Shown piece by piece: positions 24,965 to 33,439 of a stretch of 64,000 nucleotides of DNA. Position 1 is the stretch's first letter. Every line of letters starts with the position of its first letter. The stretch covers positions 48,914 through 112,913 of the forward strand of contig JBKQIF010000176.1 of assembly GCA_052148435.1 (NCBI GenBank). Reading direction: 5' to 3'. The notes under the pieces were generated by a model. The model had not been told where the DNA came from and did no database searches. It saw only the letters and a list, made by a program, of their open reading frames with translations. A program made the position numbers and the translations under genes. Origin of the DNA: JBEKYD01 sp052148435. GTDB lineage: Bacteria > Acidobacteriota > Terriglobia > Bryobacterales > Bryobacteraceae.

Positions 24965-25705
24965 TTAGCGCACTTCGCCATCCAGGTTTTTGTAGTAGAC
25001 CTTGGCTCCGGTGGCCATGTAAGGTTTCAAAACCTGGACCATGCTGGTGCGCAGGATTTCGTGGACAGGGTCTTTCGGGTTCTTGAAGTCCACCAGCAGA
25101 CGGGCGCCGGTGGGACAGCTCTCGCAGCAGGCCGTGGTCAGGCCCTTGGTGATGCGGTGGTAGCAAAGAGTGCACTTGTCTATGGTCTGCTTTTCCGGGT
25201 GCAGGTACCGGCAGCCATAGGGACAGGCCTGCGCGCAGTAGCGGCAGCCCAGGCAGTAGGATTCGTCGACCAGCACCACTCCGTCCGGGCTGACGAAAGT
25301 GGCGCCCACCGGGCAGACCTGCACGCAGGGGGAATCGGCGCACTGGTTGCACAGCTTGGGAACGTAGAAGCTCTTCAGGTCCGTGCGGGTCGACGGCGGA
25401 AAGCCATCGATCGCGCCGTTGGGCGATTCCACGTGAGGCTGCTTGCCCTCTTCGATCTGGTAGCGTTCCACCCAGGTGCGGAAGTACCCCTGCGGCACGT
25501 CGTTCTCCTTGGAACAGGCACGCACGCAGTTGCCGCAGCCTATGCACAGGTCGATGTCGACGATCATGCCCCACCAGTGGTCGGCCATCCGGTAGGCTTC
25601 GCTGGGCGGCGCCGCGCCGGTGATCTGCTCCAGGGTAGCGCCGGCCGAGGCCAGAACCAGCAACTTGCCCCCAAACTTGAATAAGTCGCGCCGGCTGATA
25701 TCCAT
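24965..25705 (-). CDS. nrfC: NrfC-like 4x[4Fe-4S] electron-transfer protein
   Basis: 246 residues with a Tat leader (ISRRDLFKFGGKLL), so folded and periplasmic. It has four ferredoxin-type Cys motifs: CIGCGNCVRAC, CNQCADSPCVQVCP, CLGCRYCAQACPYGC and CTLCYHRITKGLTTACCESCP, as in DmsB/NrfC/PsrB iron-sulfur subunits. It carries electrons between NrfD and a partner, probably the adjacent tetraheme cytochrome. No molybdopterin or nitrite-reductase catalytic subunit is encoded next to it. SD GGAG precedes ATG 25705. Confidence 0.95.
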   Translation of the reverse strand: MDISRRDLFKFGGKLLVLASAGATLEQITGAAPPSEAYRMADHWWGMIVDIDLCIGCGNCVRACSKENDVPQGYFRTWVERYQIEEGKQPHVESPNGAIDGFPPSTRTDLKSFYVPKLCNQCADSPCVQVCPVGATFVSPDGVVLVDESYCLGCRYCAQACPYGCRYLHPEKQTIDKCTLCYHRITKGLTTACCESCPTGARLLVDFKNPKDPVHEILRTSMVQVLKPYMATGAKVYYKNLDGEVR

Positions 25706-25720
25706 GCTCGTCTCCTTATC

Positions 25721-26194
25721 TCAGAGGTGGGGATTGTGGGGTTGGTGGCAGTTGTTGCAGGCCATGCCGCCGGAGTGCTCGGCGGTCGCCACCTGGGGAA
25801 AGTTCTTCGGTTTGGCCGCGTCCCGCTCATGGCAGCGGCGGCATAGGTTCGCGACCTCGGGCAGTTTGGGAGGGTGCGCCACCGGGTCGTCGGCGTGCTG
25901 CGCCAGCGCGCCGTGGCACGCTTCGCAGGCTACGTGGGCGTGTTTGCCGGCGGCCCTCGCTTTGCCTTCGTCGTCGTGACAAAGCACACAGGTGTCCTGC
26001 CCTGCGAAGGCTACAGGATGCTGGCGGACCAGGTCGAGCGCACCCGGCCGGTAGTGCCCATACTGCCCAAAAGCCTTGGGGACGATGGCGCTGCGGATGA
26101 CGAGAAAGACTCCCAGAGCGGCGAGCAGGACCAAGGCCGGCCGCAAAAGATGAGCGTAATCGCGGAGCAAACGGCGCAACTTTACCCCTTTCAT
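25721..26194 (-). CDS. tetraheme c-type cytochrome
   Basis: About 157 residues. An N-terminal membrane anchor (PALVLLAALGVFLVIRSAIV) is followed by four CxxCH heme sites: CVLCH, CEACH, CRRCH, CNNCH. Additional His residues are available as distal ligands, so several hemes may be bis-His. This is a small NrfB/NrfH/cytochrome c7-type carrier. It is the first gene of the cluster, so electrons likely pass between it and the Fe-S/NrfD module. The ATG at 26194 is preferred; a GTG at 26203 is possible. Promoter elements were not clear in the A/T-rich upstream stretch. Confidence 0.9.
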   Translation of the reverse strand: MKGVKLRRLLRDYAHLLRPALVLLAALGVFLVIRSAIVPKAFGQYGHYRPGALDLVRQHPVAFAGQDTCVLCHDDEGKARAAGKHAHVACEACHGALAQHADDPVAHPPKLPEVANLCRRCHERDAAKPKNFPQVATAEHSGGMACNNCHQPHNPHL

Positions 26195-26203
26195 GGCAGA
26201 CAC

Positions 26204-26662
26204 TTGACCTGTGCGGTGCGGATTTGCAAGGTGAATCAGGCAATAATATGACCAAAAGGCCCGATTGTCGAAATTAGCGAGTTTTCGTAGGAATATGTTG
26301 AGTTTCGCTACACTTGTCGGTTGGAAATATGGGGGAATTGGGTAAATTCACACAGGCAGTTGGGGTAAATCGCCAACAAAAGCCAAAGCGACAGCTTGAG
26401 CTGCGTCCGGCGCCGGTCCTGCCGCGCGGCCCCGATCACTGGCTTTCTTCACTGAAAACGAAGTACCACCTGAAGGCAGCTTCCGATGCCGTTCGATCCT
26501 GGTAAGGGGAGGAACGCCGTGTTCGCCGGATTGGATATCGCCTACGCTGGCTCGCGGGACCGGCGCTCAGGCGTGCCTTGTCGGGGCTCTCGACGCCCGT
26601 TCGCGGTTGCGATACGGTGTCAAAGGCAAACGCCGGCAGGACTGCCCGCGCCACGTCGGCGT
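26204..26662. other. 459-bp intergenic region with possible short ORF
   Basis: It separates the respiratory cluster from the Zn-ribbon gene. A 58-codon plus-strand ORF (26329-26505) ends with LKTKYHLKAASDAVRSW, which vaguely recalls a ribbon-helix-helix protein, but has no partner and poor start signals. No tRNA, array or clear terminator was seen. The A/T-rich first 100 bp probably hold the cytochrome promoter. Confidence 0.35.
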
Positions 26663-27154
26663 TCAAGTCTTCTTGAACAGCCTATCGAAGGCGCTACGAG
26701 CGTCTTCGGGATTACGCGGCACGGGCGGCCCAGAGTTCGAGGTCTGGGGTCCCGCGCCGGTTGAACCGTTCGATGTGCCCTCGCGCGCAACCGTCACTCT
26801 GGGCAGGAACAGACTGCACTCGTTGGCCTTGTCCTTTACCGGAATCCGCAGGGGAATCGGTTTCAGGCACTGGAAACGGGTGGAGGGCTCGAAATGGGTG
26901 CACTGTTTGCAGCAGTGCAGCTCTGCGTTGCACTTGGGACAATTGCCGCTGAAACTGATGTCCGGCGGCAAAGTGACGGAACAGTTATAACAGCGTGAGG
27001 CTGCCACGTGCTGCACCAGGCGGGGCAGGCGCGGTCCGGTGACATCGATTGGCGGGCGGGGACCCTGCGGCTTGGGGCGGTCATCTCGAGAGCCGCGGGA
27101 ATCGCGGTCTGAGTCCATGTACCCCGGCTGTCTGTACTTGCGGTCGCTATCCAT
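26663..27154 (-). CDS. hypothetical zinc-ribbon protein
   Basis: 163 residues. The N-terminus is Asp/Arg-rich and low-complexity (DSDRDSRGSRDDRPKPQGPR). The middle carries CYNC...CPKC and HCCKQCTHFEPSTRFQC, which form one or two likely zinc ribbons/knuckles, followed by a Pro/Ser/Gly-rich tail and a short Arg-Leu-Phe-Lys-Lys end. No enzyme motif is visible. It may bind nucleic acid or protein through the zinc sites. Function unknown. Confidence 0.7.
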   Translation of the reverse strand: MDSDRKYRQPGYMDSDRDSRGSRDDRPKPQGPRPPIDVTGPRLPRLVQHVAASRCYNCSVTLPPDISFSGNCPKCNAELHCCKQCTHFEPSTRFQCLKPIPLRIPVKDKANECSLFLPRVTVAREGTSNGSTGAGPQTSNSGPPVPRNPEDARSAFDRLFKKT

Positions 27155-27427
27155 GGAGAAGGAACTCCGTTTGTGAAGGAATCGTTCTTACTACGGCGCC
27201 GATGGTTCAAATGCTCTTACGATATGATTCCGTGCGGCGCCGGGCAGAAAACGCCACCGATTCCGCGCGCGGACCGGTCGCGGGGAATTGAGGTGACTGA
27301 GGGAACAGCGGGAACGCCCAGGGCGCGAGGTTATTATTAGAAAAGCACCCGCCAAGTGGTCGAATCCAATATGTACCATGGAATGGGGGTAAATTGCATC
27401 CCCTTTCCTTCGGTCTATGCCCAAAAG

Positions 27428-29983
27428 TTAACCTACGGAACTCCATTTCAGCAGATTGCTGCAGGGCCGGGTGAGCGGATCGTCGAAATGATTCGGGCTC
27501 ACGCGCAATGCAAAACCCAAGCGGCCGGTTCTCTCCGGCAGAATATCGTTGCCGAAGGTCGCCACGGTTCCCTGGAGGTCGAGCGGGGGCAGCAACAGCA
27601 CCTCGGTATCTTCCAGATGGCCGGCGGAATCCACGCGGCCCAGGACCACTTCCACCCGAACGTCTTCCGGCTTCAACCCCGCCAGGTCGATAGCGGCACG
27701 AACGGCAACGGTGGATCCGCTGAAAAGCGTGGCCGCGGGGGACGCCGCGGCGGCCTCCACAAAACGAACCCGATCCCAGATCGCGCGCACCTTGGCATTC
27801 CACGCCGCTTTGTGGCGGGCCTGCGCGTATTCTCCCGCCTGCATCCGCAAATGCTGGCGGTGAGCGGGCTCGTACATCTCGGTCATATACTCGCGCACCA
27901 TGCGGCGGCAATCGAAGTGCGGCGTAATGTAGCGAAGCGACTGTTTCATCCGCCGCACCCACTCGCGCGGGGTCTGCTCGCGGCGCTCGTAATACATGGG
28001 CACAATCTCGTTTTCGAGGAGGTAATAAATGGCGCTGGCGTGCAGCACATCCTGGTCTTCGGCGTAAGTTTCCCGCTCGCCGATGGCCCAACCGCCGGAC
28101 TGTTCGTAGGCTTCATCGAACCAGCCGTCGAGGATGCTCAGGTTGATGATGCCGTTGCACGCGGCCTTCATGCCGCTGGTCCCGCAAGCCTCTTCGCCGC
28201 GCCGGGGCGTATTGAGCCAAAGATCGACGCCTTGCACCAGCTCGCGGGCAACCTTCATGTCGTAGTCTTCGAGAAACACCAGGTGCTTCCACAATTCCGG
28301 ATCGCGCGAGAGCTGCACGATCTCGCGGATAAACGCCTTGCCGGGCTGGTCTTTGGGATGGGCCTTGCCGGCAATCACGATTTGCACCGGCATGTCCTTG
28401 TTCATCAGAATTTTTTTCAGCCGGTCCATATCGCGAAACAGAAGCGTGGCCCGCTTGTAGGTGGCGAAGCGGCGCGCGAAACCGATGGTGAACGCGTTGG
28501 GATCGAGCGCCTCGCCGGAGTGTCGCAGCTCGGCGGCCGAAGCCTTGCGCCGCAGCGCCGAGATCTGCTGCCGCCCGCGCACAAAATTCACCAGCCGGCG
28601 TTTGCGCCTGCGGTGCGCTTCGAACAACTCCTCGTCCGGTATGTCCAGGACCTGCTCCCAGATCGAAGGATCGTTGAAACGCTCCCGCCAGTCCGGTTCC
28701 AGGTACTGATCGTAGAGGCCGGCCAGGTCGCCGTTGAGCCAGCTCGGCAGGTGCACACCGTTGGTCACCGAAGTAATCGGCACTTCCCAAACCGGCAACT
28801 GCGGCCAGAGGTCGTGGAACATCTCCTGCGATACGTCCCGGTGCAGGCGGCTGACGGCATTGCGATAGGACGAAGTGTTGAGCGCCAGCACGGCCATCGA
28901 GAAACGCTCGTCGCGGTCGAGCGGATTGCGGCGCCCGAGCCCCATCAAGTGTTGAAAGTCGATGCCGATATCCGCGCAGTAACCCGAAAAATAGTGATAC
29001 ATCATGCCCGGATCGAACAGATCGATTCCGGCCGGCACCGGCGTATGGGTGGTGAAGACATTGCTCGCGCGGGTCGCTTCCACGGCTTCCTCGAAGCTGA
29101 GCTTGTGCTCTTTCATGTAGACGCGAATCCGCTCCAGCGCCAGGAATGCGGAGTGTCCCTCGTTCATATGGAAGACGGTAGGCTGCAGCCCCATCGCCTC
29201 CAGCGCCCTGGTGCCGCCGATACCCAAAACGATTTCCTGGCGGATACGGGTATCGTTGTCGCCGCCGTAGAGAGAATCGGTGATGTCGCGATCTTGCGGC
29301 AGGACGTTTTCGGGGATGTTGGTATCGAGCAGGAACAGCGTGATCCTTCCCACGCCGATTTTCCAAACCTGCGCGCAGACGTCGCCGGTGGGCAGATTCA
29401 CGGTAACGCGGAGATCCTTGCCGGCTGCATCCTTCACCGGCGCAACCGGAAGGGTATAGAAGTCGTTCATCGGGTACCGCTCCTGCTGCCAGCCGTCAGG
29501 GTTGAGGTACTGCCGGAAATATCCCTGCTGGTAGAGGAGGCCGAGGCCGATGAGCGGATAATCCTGGTCGCTGGAGGACTTGAGGTGATCGCCCGAGAGT
29601 ATTCCGAGGCCTCCCGAATAGACCGGCAGACACTCTGTGAGACCGTATTCCGCGGAGAAATAGGCGATCAGTTTTCCGTCGGCGGCCGGATCTCCCTTGT
29701 GCGCGCGAGCATCGTAGGCCTCGCACGCCAGACGGTAAAGCGCGAGGTAGCGTGGGTCGGCGGCGGCTTTTCCGAGGGTCGCCTGGGGCGCTCTACCGAG
29801 CATCAGAACCGGGTTGTAACCGCAATCGCGCCACAACGCCGGGTCCAGTCGGCGGAACACGGCGCGCACAATCGGTTCCCAACTCCATAAGATGTTGTGC
29901 GCCAACTCGCTCATGCGAGCCAGAGAGGCGGGGAGAACCGGTCGGACCAGAAACTCTCGTAAGGGCTGTATGTGGAAAGGCAT
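27428..29983 (-). CDS. glgP: alpha-glucan (glycogen) phosphorylase
   Basis: 851 residues, the short bacterial/archaeal phosphorylase group (MalP/GlgP-like). N-terminal domain with LAHNILWSWEP and the active-site region SAEYGLTECLPVYSGGLG...DHLKSSSD; FHMNEGHSAF; FTTHTPVPAG; and the PLP-binding loop EEACGTSGMKA near residue 610. It releases glucose-1-phosphate from glycogen or maltodextrin. No glgA/B/C genes are adjacent. A long open frame on the opposite strand across this gene is a codon-bias shadow. Confidence 0.95.
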   Translation of the reverse strand: MPFHIQPLREFLVRPVLPASLARMSELAHNILWSWEPIVRAVFRRLDPALWRDCGYNPVLMLGRAPQATLGKAAADPRYLALYRLACEAYDARAHKGDPAADGKLIAYFSAEYGLTECLPVYSGGLGILSGDHLKSSSDQDYPLIGLGLLYQQGYFRQYLNPDGWQQERYPMNDFYTLPVAPVKDAAGKDLRVTVNLPTGDVCAQVWKIGVGRITLFLLDTNIPENVLPQDRDITDSLYGGDNDTRIRQEIVLGIGGTRALEAMGLQPTVFHMNEGHSAFLALERIRVYMKEHKLSFEEAVEATRASNVFTTHTPVPAGIDLFDPGMMYHYFSGYCADIGIDFQHLMGLGRRNPLDRDERFSMAVLALNTSSYRNAVSRLHRDVSQEMFHDLWPQLPVWEVPITSVTNGVHLPSWLNGDLAGLYDQYLEPDWRERFNDPSIWEQVLDIPDEELFEAHRRRKRRLVNFVRGRQQISALRRKASAAELRHSGEALDPNAFTIGFARRFATYKRATLLFRDMDRLKKILMNKDMPVQIVIAGKAHPKDQPGKAFIREIVQLSRDPELWKHLVFLEDYDMKVARELVQGVDLWLNTPRRGEEACGTSGMKAACNGIINLSILDGWFDEAYEQSGGWAIGERETYAEDQDVLHASAIYYLLENEIVPMYYERREQTPREWVRRMKQSLRYITPHFDCRRMVREYMTEMYEPAHRQHLRMQAGEYAQARHKAAWNAKVRAIWDRVRFVEAAAASPAATLFSGSTVAVRAAIDLAGLKPEDVRVEVVLGRVDSAGHLEDTEVLLLPPLDLQGTVATFGNDILPERTGRLGFALRVSPNHFDDPLTRPCSNLLKWSSVG

Positions 29984-30069
29984 ACTGGAGGAGCTAACCT
30001 TTCAAGATACCAAATCGGCGGGTATCGCTTGTTCCGATAGGGCGTAGCGGCCAATTCGATCCGGCGCCC

Positions 30070-30095
30070 AACCGCAAAGCACCAACCGCAAAGCA
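30070..30095. promoter_or_regulatory. tandem direct repeat and -10 box before 30135
   Basis: AACCGCAAAGCA occurs twice (30070-30081 and 30084-30095), 14 bp apart. A perfect TATAAT lies at 30120-30125, 10 bp before the ATG at 30135, so the transcript would be almost leaderless if this -10 box is used. The direct repeats are a candidate activator/repressor site. It could also influence the divergent glgP gene (start 29983). Confidence 0.45.
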
Positions 30096-30134
30096 GCCGG
30101 ATGGCCGGTATCGGTTTGATATAATATTGGAGCT

Positions 30135-30344
30135 ATGGCGATTCCCAATGTGAAACGGTTCCGGCCTTACTGCCCGACCTGCAACGACAGCTTCACCGTG
30201 ATGGCGGTGCTGCCCAAGGAAGCGAATGTCGATCAATACCTGGCAGATGCCGTGGTACGCCACGACCACAAGGCGTTTCAGGAAGCCAAGCAAGGGCACT
30301 TCAAAGTGCGCATCGGCCAGCAAAAGCAGAAGAAAGCCAAGTAA
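30135..30344 (+). CDS. small basic CPTC protein of unknown function
   Basis: 69 residues, Lys-rich, with one CPTC pair near residue 14 and no second Cys pair, so it is not a standard zinc ribbon. C-terminal basic tail (KVRIGQQKQKKAK). The size and charge would fit a nucleic-acid- or ribosome-associated protein, but no family is recognised. It is convergent with the HEAT-repeat gene, with only 4 bp between the stop codons. Confidence 0.6.
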   Translation: MAIPNVKRFRPYCPTCNDSFTVMAVLPKEANVDQYLADAVVRHDHKAFQEAKQGHFKVRIGQQKQKKAK

Positions 30345-30348
30345 GAGT

Positions 30349-31620
30349 TCAAAACCTGGATTGCAGGTTGCGTATGGCCGTGAGCGCGGCTTGGGCAACC
30401 TCCGGGTTTGGATCGTCCTTGAGCTTGTTCAGCTCTTCCAGGCTGCGCTGGTCCCCACTGGCGCCCAAAACCTGGACTAAACCGATTTTTTCCAGCTTGG
30501 TCCCGCTCCCCAGGGGGCCGTATAGCGCCGCCCGGACGGCGGCGTCGCGCGCCAATTCCGCCAGGTAGGGTTGGGCAATTCCGCTGTAGGCCGCCGAATC
30601 CAGGTTGTTGACCAGGAATTGGAGCGGGCTGGATTGGCTCAAGCCGGTCTGGCCGTGCATGACCAGGGCGAAAGCCAGTGCCAGGCGAACGGGCGGCTTC
30701 AATTCATCCTTCCAGGCCTGATCCAGCATGGGCGTGTCGGCCGGATTGCGAAGGCGCGCGAAGCCTTCCGCGGCGTCGGCCCGCAGCTTGTCGTCCTTGT
30801 CGCGAATATACTGCTGGTAGACGGCGCGGTTGGTCTCGGCCGGCAACATCGCCAGGGAAGTGAGCGCGGTGCGCTTGACGCGGGCGTTCTCGCCGCGGTT
30901 CAGAATGTCGATCAGGCCGGAGCGGGCTCCCAAATCGCGCAGCAGTCCGACCGCTTCAATGGCCGCAACCTGGACCTTGGGATCCAGATCGTGCATCAGA
31001 AACTCCAGACGCGGCGCGGCGGATTCGTCGCGAATCTTTTCCAGCGCCACCACCGTCTCGTAGATCAGGGTACTGTCCTTCGAATGCGTGGCGGCGACCA
31101 GGTCGTCGACCGCGGCAGAGGCGCGCAGCACGCCCAAAGCCCGCGCGGCATTGGCTTTTGCATCCCGGGTGGCGCCATTGTTCAGCACCGCCGCCAGCGC
31201 CGTCACGACTTCCGGCCGAACGGAAATATAGCGGTCGATCACCTGGTCGTTGGTATCGGTGAATCTACCCTTGATGCCCGTCCCCACGCGGCGCAGCGAC
31301 GCGCCCACGCCGCTCTTGAAGTATCCGGGCAGGTAGAAGTTCACCAGCCCATCGGTGGCCAGGATCTGGATCTGGGCGTCGGCATCGCGAGTAGCCAGCA
31401 ACAGCGGATCCAGGCTGCGCGGCGGACCGATCTCGATAATCTGTTTGACCGCCTCGGCACGCACGTCGACGCTGGGATCCTTGAGATATTGGGTCAGGCG
31501 CGGGATGGCGCTCGACCCGGCCTTGGCGGCCTCGCGAACGTCCTTGGGACGGGCGGGTTGTTGTGCCACAAGAGCCGCCGCAAACGCCAGAGGCAGAACC
31601 ACGGTTCGAAGACGCACCAT
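30349..31620 (-). CDS. secreted HEAT-repeat protein
   Basis: 423 residues with a signal peptide (RLRTVVLPLAFAAALVAQ). The rest is a series of helical HEAT/PBS-lyase-type repeats (for example SVDVRAEAVKQIIEIGPPRSLDPLL, PKVQVAAIEAVGLLRDLG, NARVKRTALTSLAMLP, NPEVAQAALTAIRNLQ). Such proteins act as protein-binding scaffolds in the envelope. No catalytic residues are visible. It lies 44 bp downstream of mqnD on the same strand, so may be co-transcribed. Confidence 0.8.
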   Translation of the reverse strand: MVRLRTVVLPLAFAAALVAQQPARPKDVREAAKAGSSAIPRLTQYLKDPSVDVRAEAVKQIIEIGPPRSLDPLLLATRDADAQIQILATDGLVNFYLPGYFKSGVGASLRRVGTGIKGRFTDTNDQVIDRYISVRPEVVTALAAVLNNGATRDAKANAARALGVLRASAAVDDLVAATHSKDSTLIYETVVALEKIRDESAAPRLEFLMHDLDPKVQVAAIEAVGLLRDLGARSGLIDILNRGENARVKRTALTSLAMLPAETNRAVYQQYIRDKDDKLRADAAEGFARLRNPADTPMLDQAWKDELKPPVRLALAFALVMHGQTGLSQSSPLQFLVNNLDSAAYSGIAQPYLAELARDAAVRAALYGPLGSGTKLEKIGLVQVLGASGDQRSLEELNKLKDDPNPEVAQAALTAIRNLQSRF

Positions 31621-31664
31621 ATCTTTACTGTAGCTCGATCGGGTGGAAAGGCGGCCGTCGGCCG

Positions 31665-32510
31665 CTAGCGAACGAACTCGACGTCGATTTTGTGCGGCAC
31701 CAGACCGGCTTCGTAGCCGAGGTCGAGCAGTTTCTGGACGGCGCGGGGCACCACCTCGCCCGCATCCAGGGTGTAGTGGTTGACGTACATGCCGACGAAT
31801 TTCTCGGCCTGGCGGGTTTCCAGGTCGCGGGCAAACTGGAGCGCGTAAGACAGCGCTTCGTCATGGTTATCCAGCGCGTACTGAATGCTCTCGCGCATCA
31901 AGCGGCAGCATTCGCTCTGAATCTCGGGCCCGAGGCTGCGCAACAGTACGTTGGCCCCCAACGGCAGGGGAAGATCGTAGGTGCTCTTGAACCAGCGCCC
32001 CAGGTCGACTACGCGGTGAAAGCCTTGCCGCTCGTAGGTCAACTGGGCTTCGTGGATGATCAGCCCGCAATCGGCCGTGTGTTCGCGCACGGCATCCAGA
32101 ATCTTATCGAAGCGGGTAACCACGGGCTCGAAATCCGGCTCGAAGAGCCTGGCGGCCAGGTAGGCGGACGTCAACTTGCCGGGGATGGCAATGCGCTTCC
32201 CTTTCAGCTCTTCGGGCTCCATGGGCCGCGCGGAAACGATCATCGGGCCGTAGCCGTCGCCGATGCTGGAGCCGCTGGCCATCAGCACGTACTTGTCGGA
32301 AACGTAAGGATAGGCGTGGTACGAAATGGCGGTGAGATCGTACTGGCCCTCCATGGCTTTCCGGTTGAGCGTCTCAATGTCTTCGAGCACGTGCCGGAAA
32401 GAGACCTTCGGCGACCGCACTTTCTTGGTCGCGAGCCCATAGAACATGAACGCGTCGTCAGAATCCGGACTATGGGCGCTGACAATTTCCCGGTGAGAAA
32501 CCGAATTCAT
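31665..32510 (-). CDS. mqnD: 1,4-dihydroxy-6-naphthoate synthase-type enzyme (futalosine menaquinone pathway)
   Basis: 281 residues from ATG 32510. The start AHSPDSDDAFMFYGL is the MqnA/MqnD signature. Further matches: YDLTAISYHAYPYVSDKYVLMASGSSIG, GKRIAIPGKLTSAYLAARLF, and the DYxxG-like HEAQLTYERQGF. MqnD converts cyclic dehypoxanthine futalosine to 1,4-dihydroxy-6-naphthoate. The upstream frame to 32555 is non-conserved. MqnA and MqnD are related, so the exact step is slightly uncertain; the SSIGDGYGP segment favours MqnD. Confidence 0.85.
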   Translation of the reverse strand: MNSVSHREIVSAHSPDSDDAFMFYGLATKKVRSPKVSFRHVLEDIETLNRKAMEGQYDLTAISYHAYPYVSDKYVLMASGSSIGDGYGPMIVSARPMEPEELKGKRIAIPGKLTSAYLAARLFEPDFEPVVTRFDKILDAVREHTADCGLIIHEAQLTYERQGFHRVVDLGRWFKSTYDLPLPLGANVLLRSLGPEIQSECCRLMRESIQYALDNHDEALSYALQFARDLETRQAEKFVGMYVNHYTLDAGEVVPRAVQKLLDLGYEAGLVPHKIDVEFVR

Positions 32511-32931
32511 AAAATAAAAAAGACTTGTTCCAGTGTACACTAACGAAGGTTTCAAACCCGAGATAATCGCAGAGGAATGGGAAGGCAGGAAGGAAAAAAG
32601 GAAAGGGCGGTTGTTCCGTTCTTCGCAAGCTCAGAAAACCAACCACCGATCATCATCTGTGCGCACGGGGTGCGCTCGGCCAGGTACCGCTTGGCCCGGT
32701 AATTTCCGATCGAAGGAGACTCTCTGTACAGCACGCTTACTCGTCCGAAACGAAACCGCCCTCATTCTGGTCCGGTTCTATCAATCACCTCCCGCCAAAC
32801 CCAGGTGGGCTGGCTTTTGCGTCAGACGATCTCGGAACCAAATCAATTCTGATTCCAACTCCAGTGTGCCCCCGGCAGACCGTCTTGTCAATAGTTCCTG
32901 TGGCTGTTTTCTATACTAGGGTAGAGACCCG
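32511..32931. other. 421-bp intergenic region
   Basis: It separates mqnD (minus) from a hypothetical gene (plus) and holds no convincing gene. A perfect palindrome AGTGTACACT (32532-32541) lies 22 bp upstream of mqnD and may be an operator. The rest has no repeat, tRNA or terminator that I could recognise. Confidence 0.4.
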
Positions 32932-33336
32932 ATGTTTCGTAGGTTTTTCTCCCACAAAACCGCCGCCACGCCTCTTAGCGGAGCGCCGCGCCAGCCGCGC
33001 GAAAAGATCTACAGCGCACAAAGCGGGTATGTCTATCACTATTTTTATCGCGGATTCCGGGTGCACGAGCGGGAGCATGGCGCAACGGAGTTTGTCTTTG
33101 AGATATCCGCGGACCGGAAGAACTGGCGCGAGACCTCGGTACGGCAGAGCCACTCCGGAATGGCGGTCTGGGAGAACGCCAACCAGCGAACACTCACGGC
33201 CGCGGAGCGCTACGCCATCGCCAAAATCGCTCTGTTCCAGGCTTTCGACGAGCGCGCCGCGCCGGATGCGGTGGATGCGGTGATCGAGGTCGGATTGGCG
33301 GAAATCAGCGCCATCGTGGAAACGCTGGGGCTGTGA
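32932..33336 (+). CDS. conserved-looking hypothetical protein
   Basis: 134 residues. The middle part is beta-rich (YVYHYFYRGFRVHEREHGATEFVFEISADRKNW) and the C-terminus is helical (AERYAIAKIALFQAFDERAAP, VDAVIEVGLAEISAIVETLGL). No family recognised, no membrane segment. It is transcribed alone, convergent with the aldehyde dehydrogenase. Confidence 0.6.
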   Translation: MFRRFFSHKTAATPLSGAPRQPREKIYSAQSGYVYHYFYRGFRVHEREHGATEFVFEISADRKNWRETSVRQSHSGMAVWENANQRTLTAAERYAIAKIALFQAFDERAAPDAVDAVIEVGLAEISAIVETLGL

Positions 33337-33439
33337 GAGAGATTTCAGCGTGGCTCCCGGCGGCGCTTGGCGCGCATGGCGCGACTTTCCTGGGCGGTGT
33401 AACAGCTATGGACAGGTTTCCTCGGGATTTCTTGATCGC

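Noticed and set aside
27356..29890. 844-codon open frame on the plus strand across the glycogen phosphorylase gene
   Set aside because: It is the antisense shadow of a highly GC-biased gene; it has no family motifs, while the minus strand shows a complete phosphorylase.
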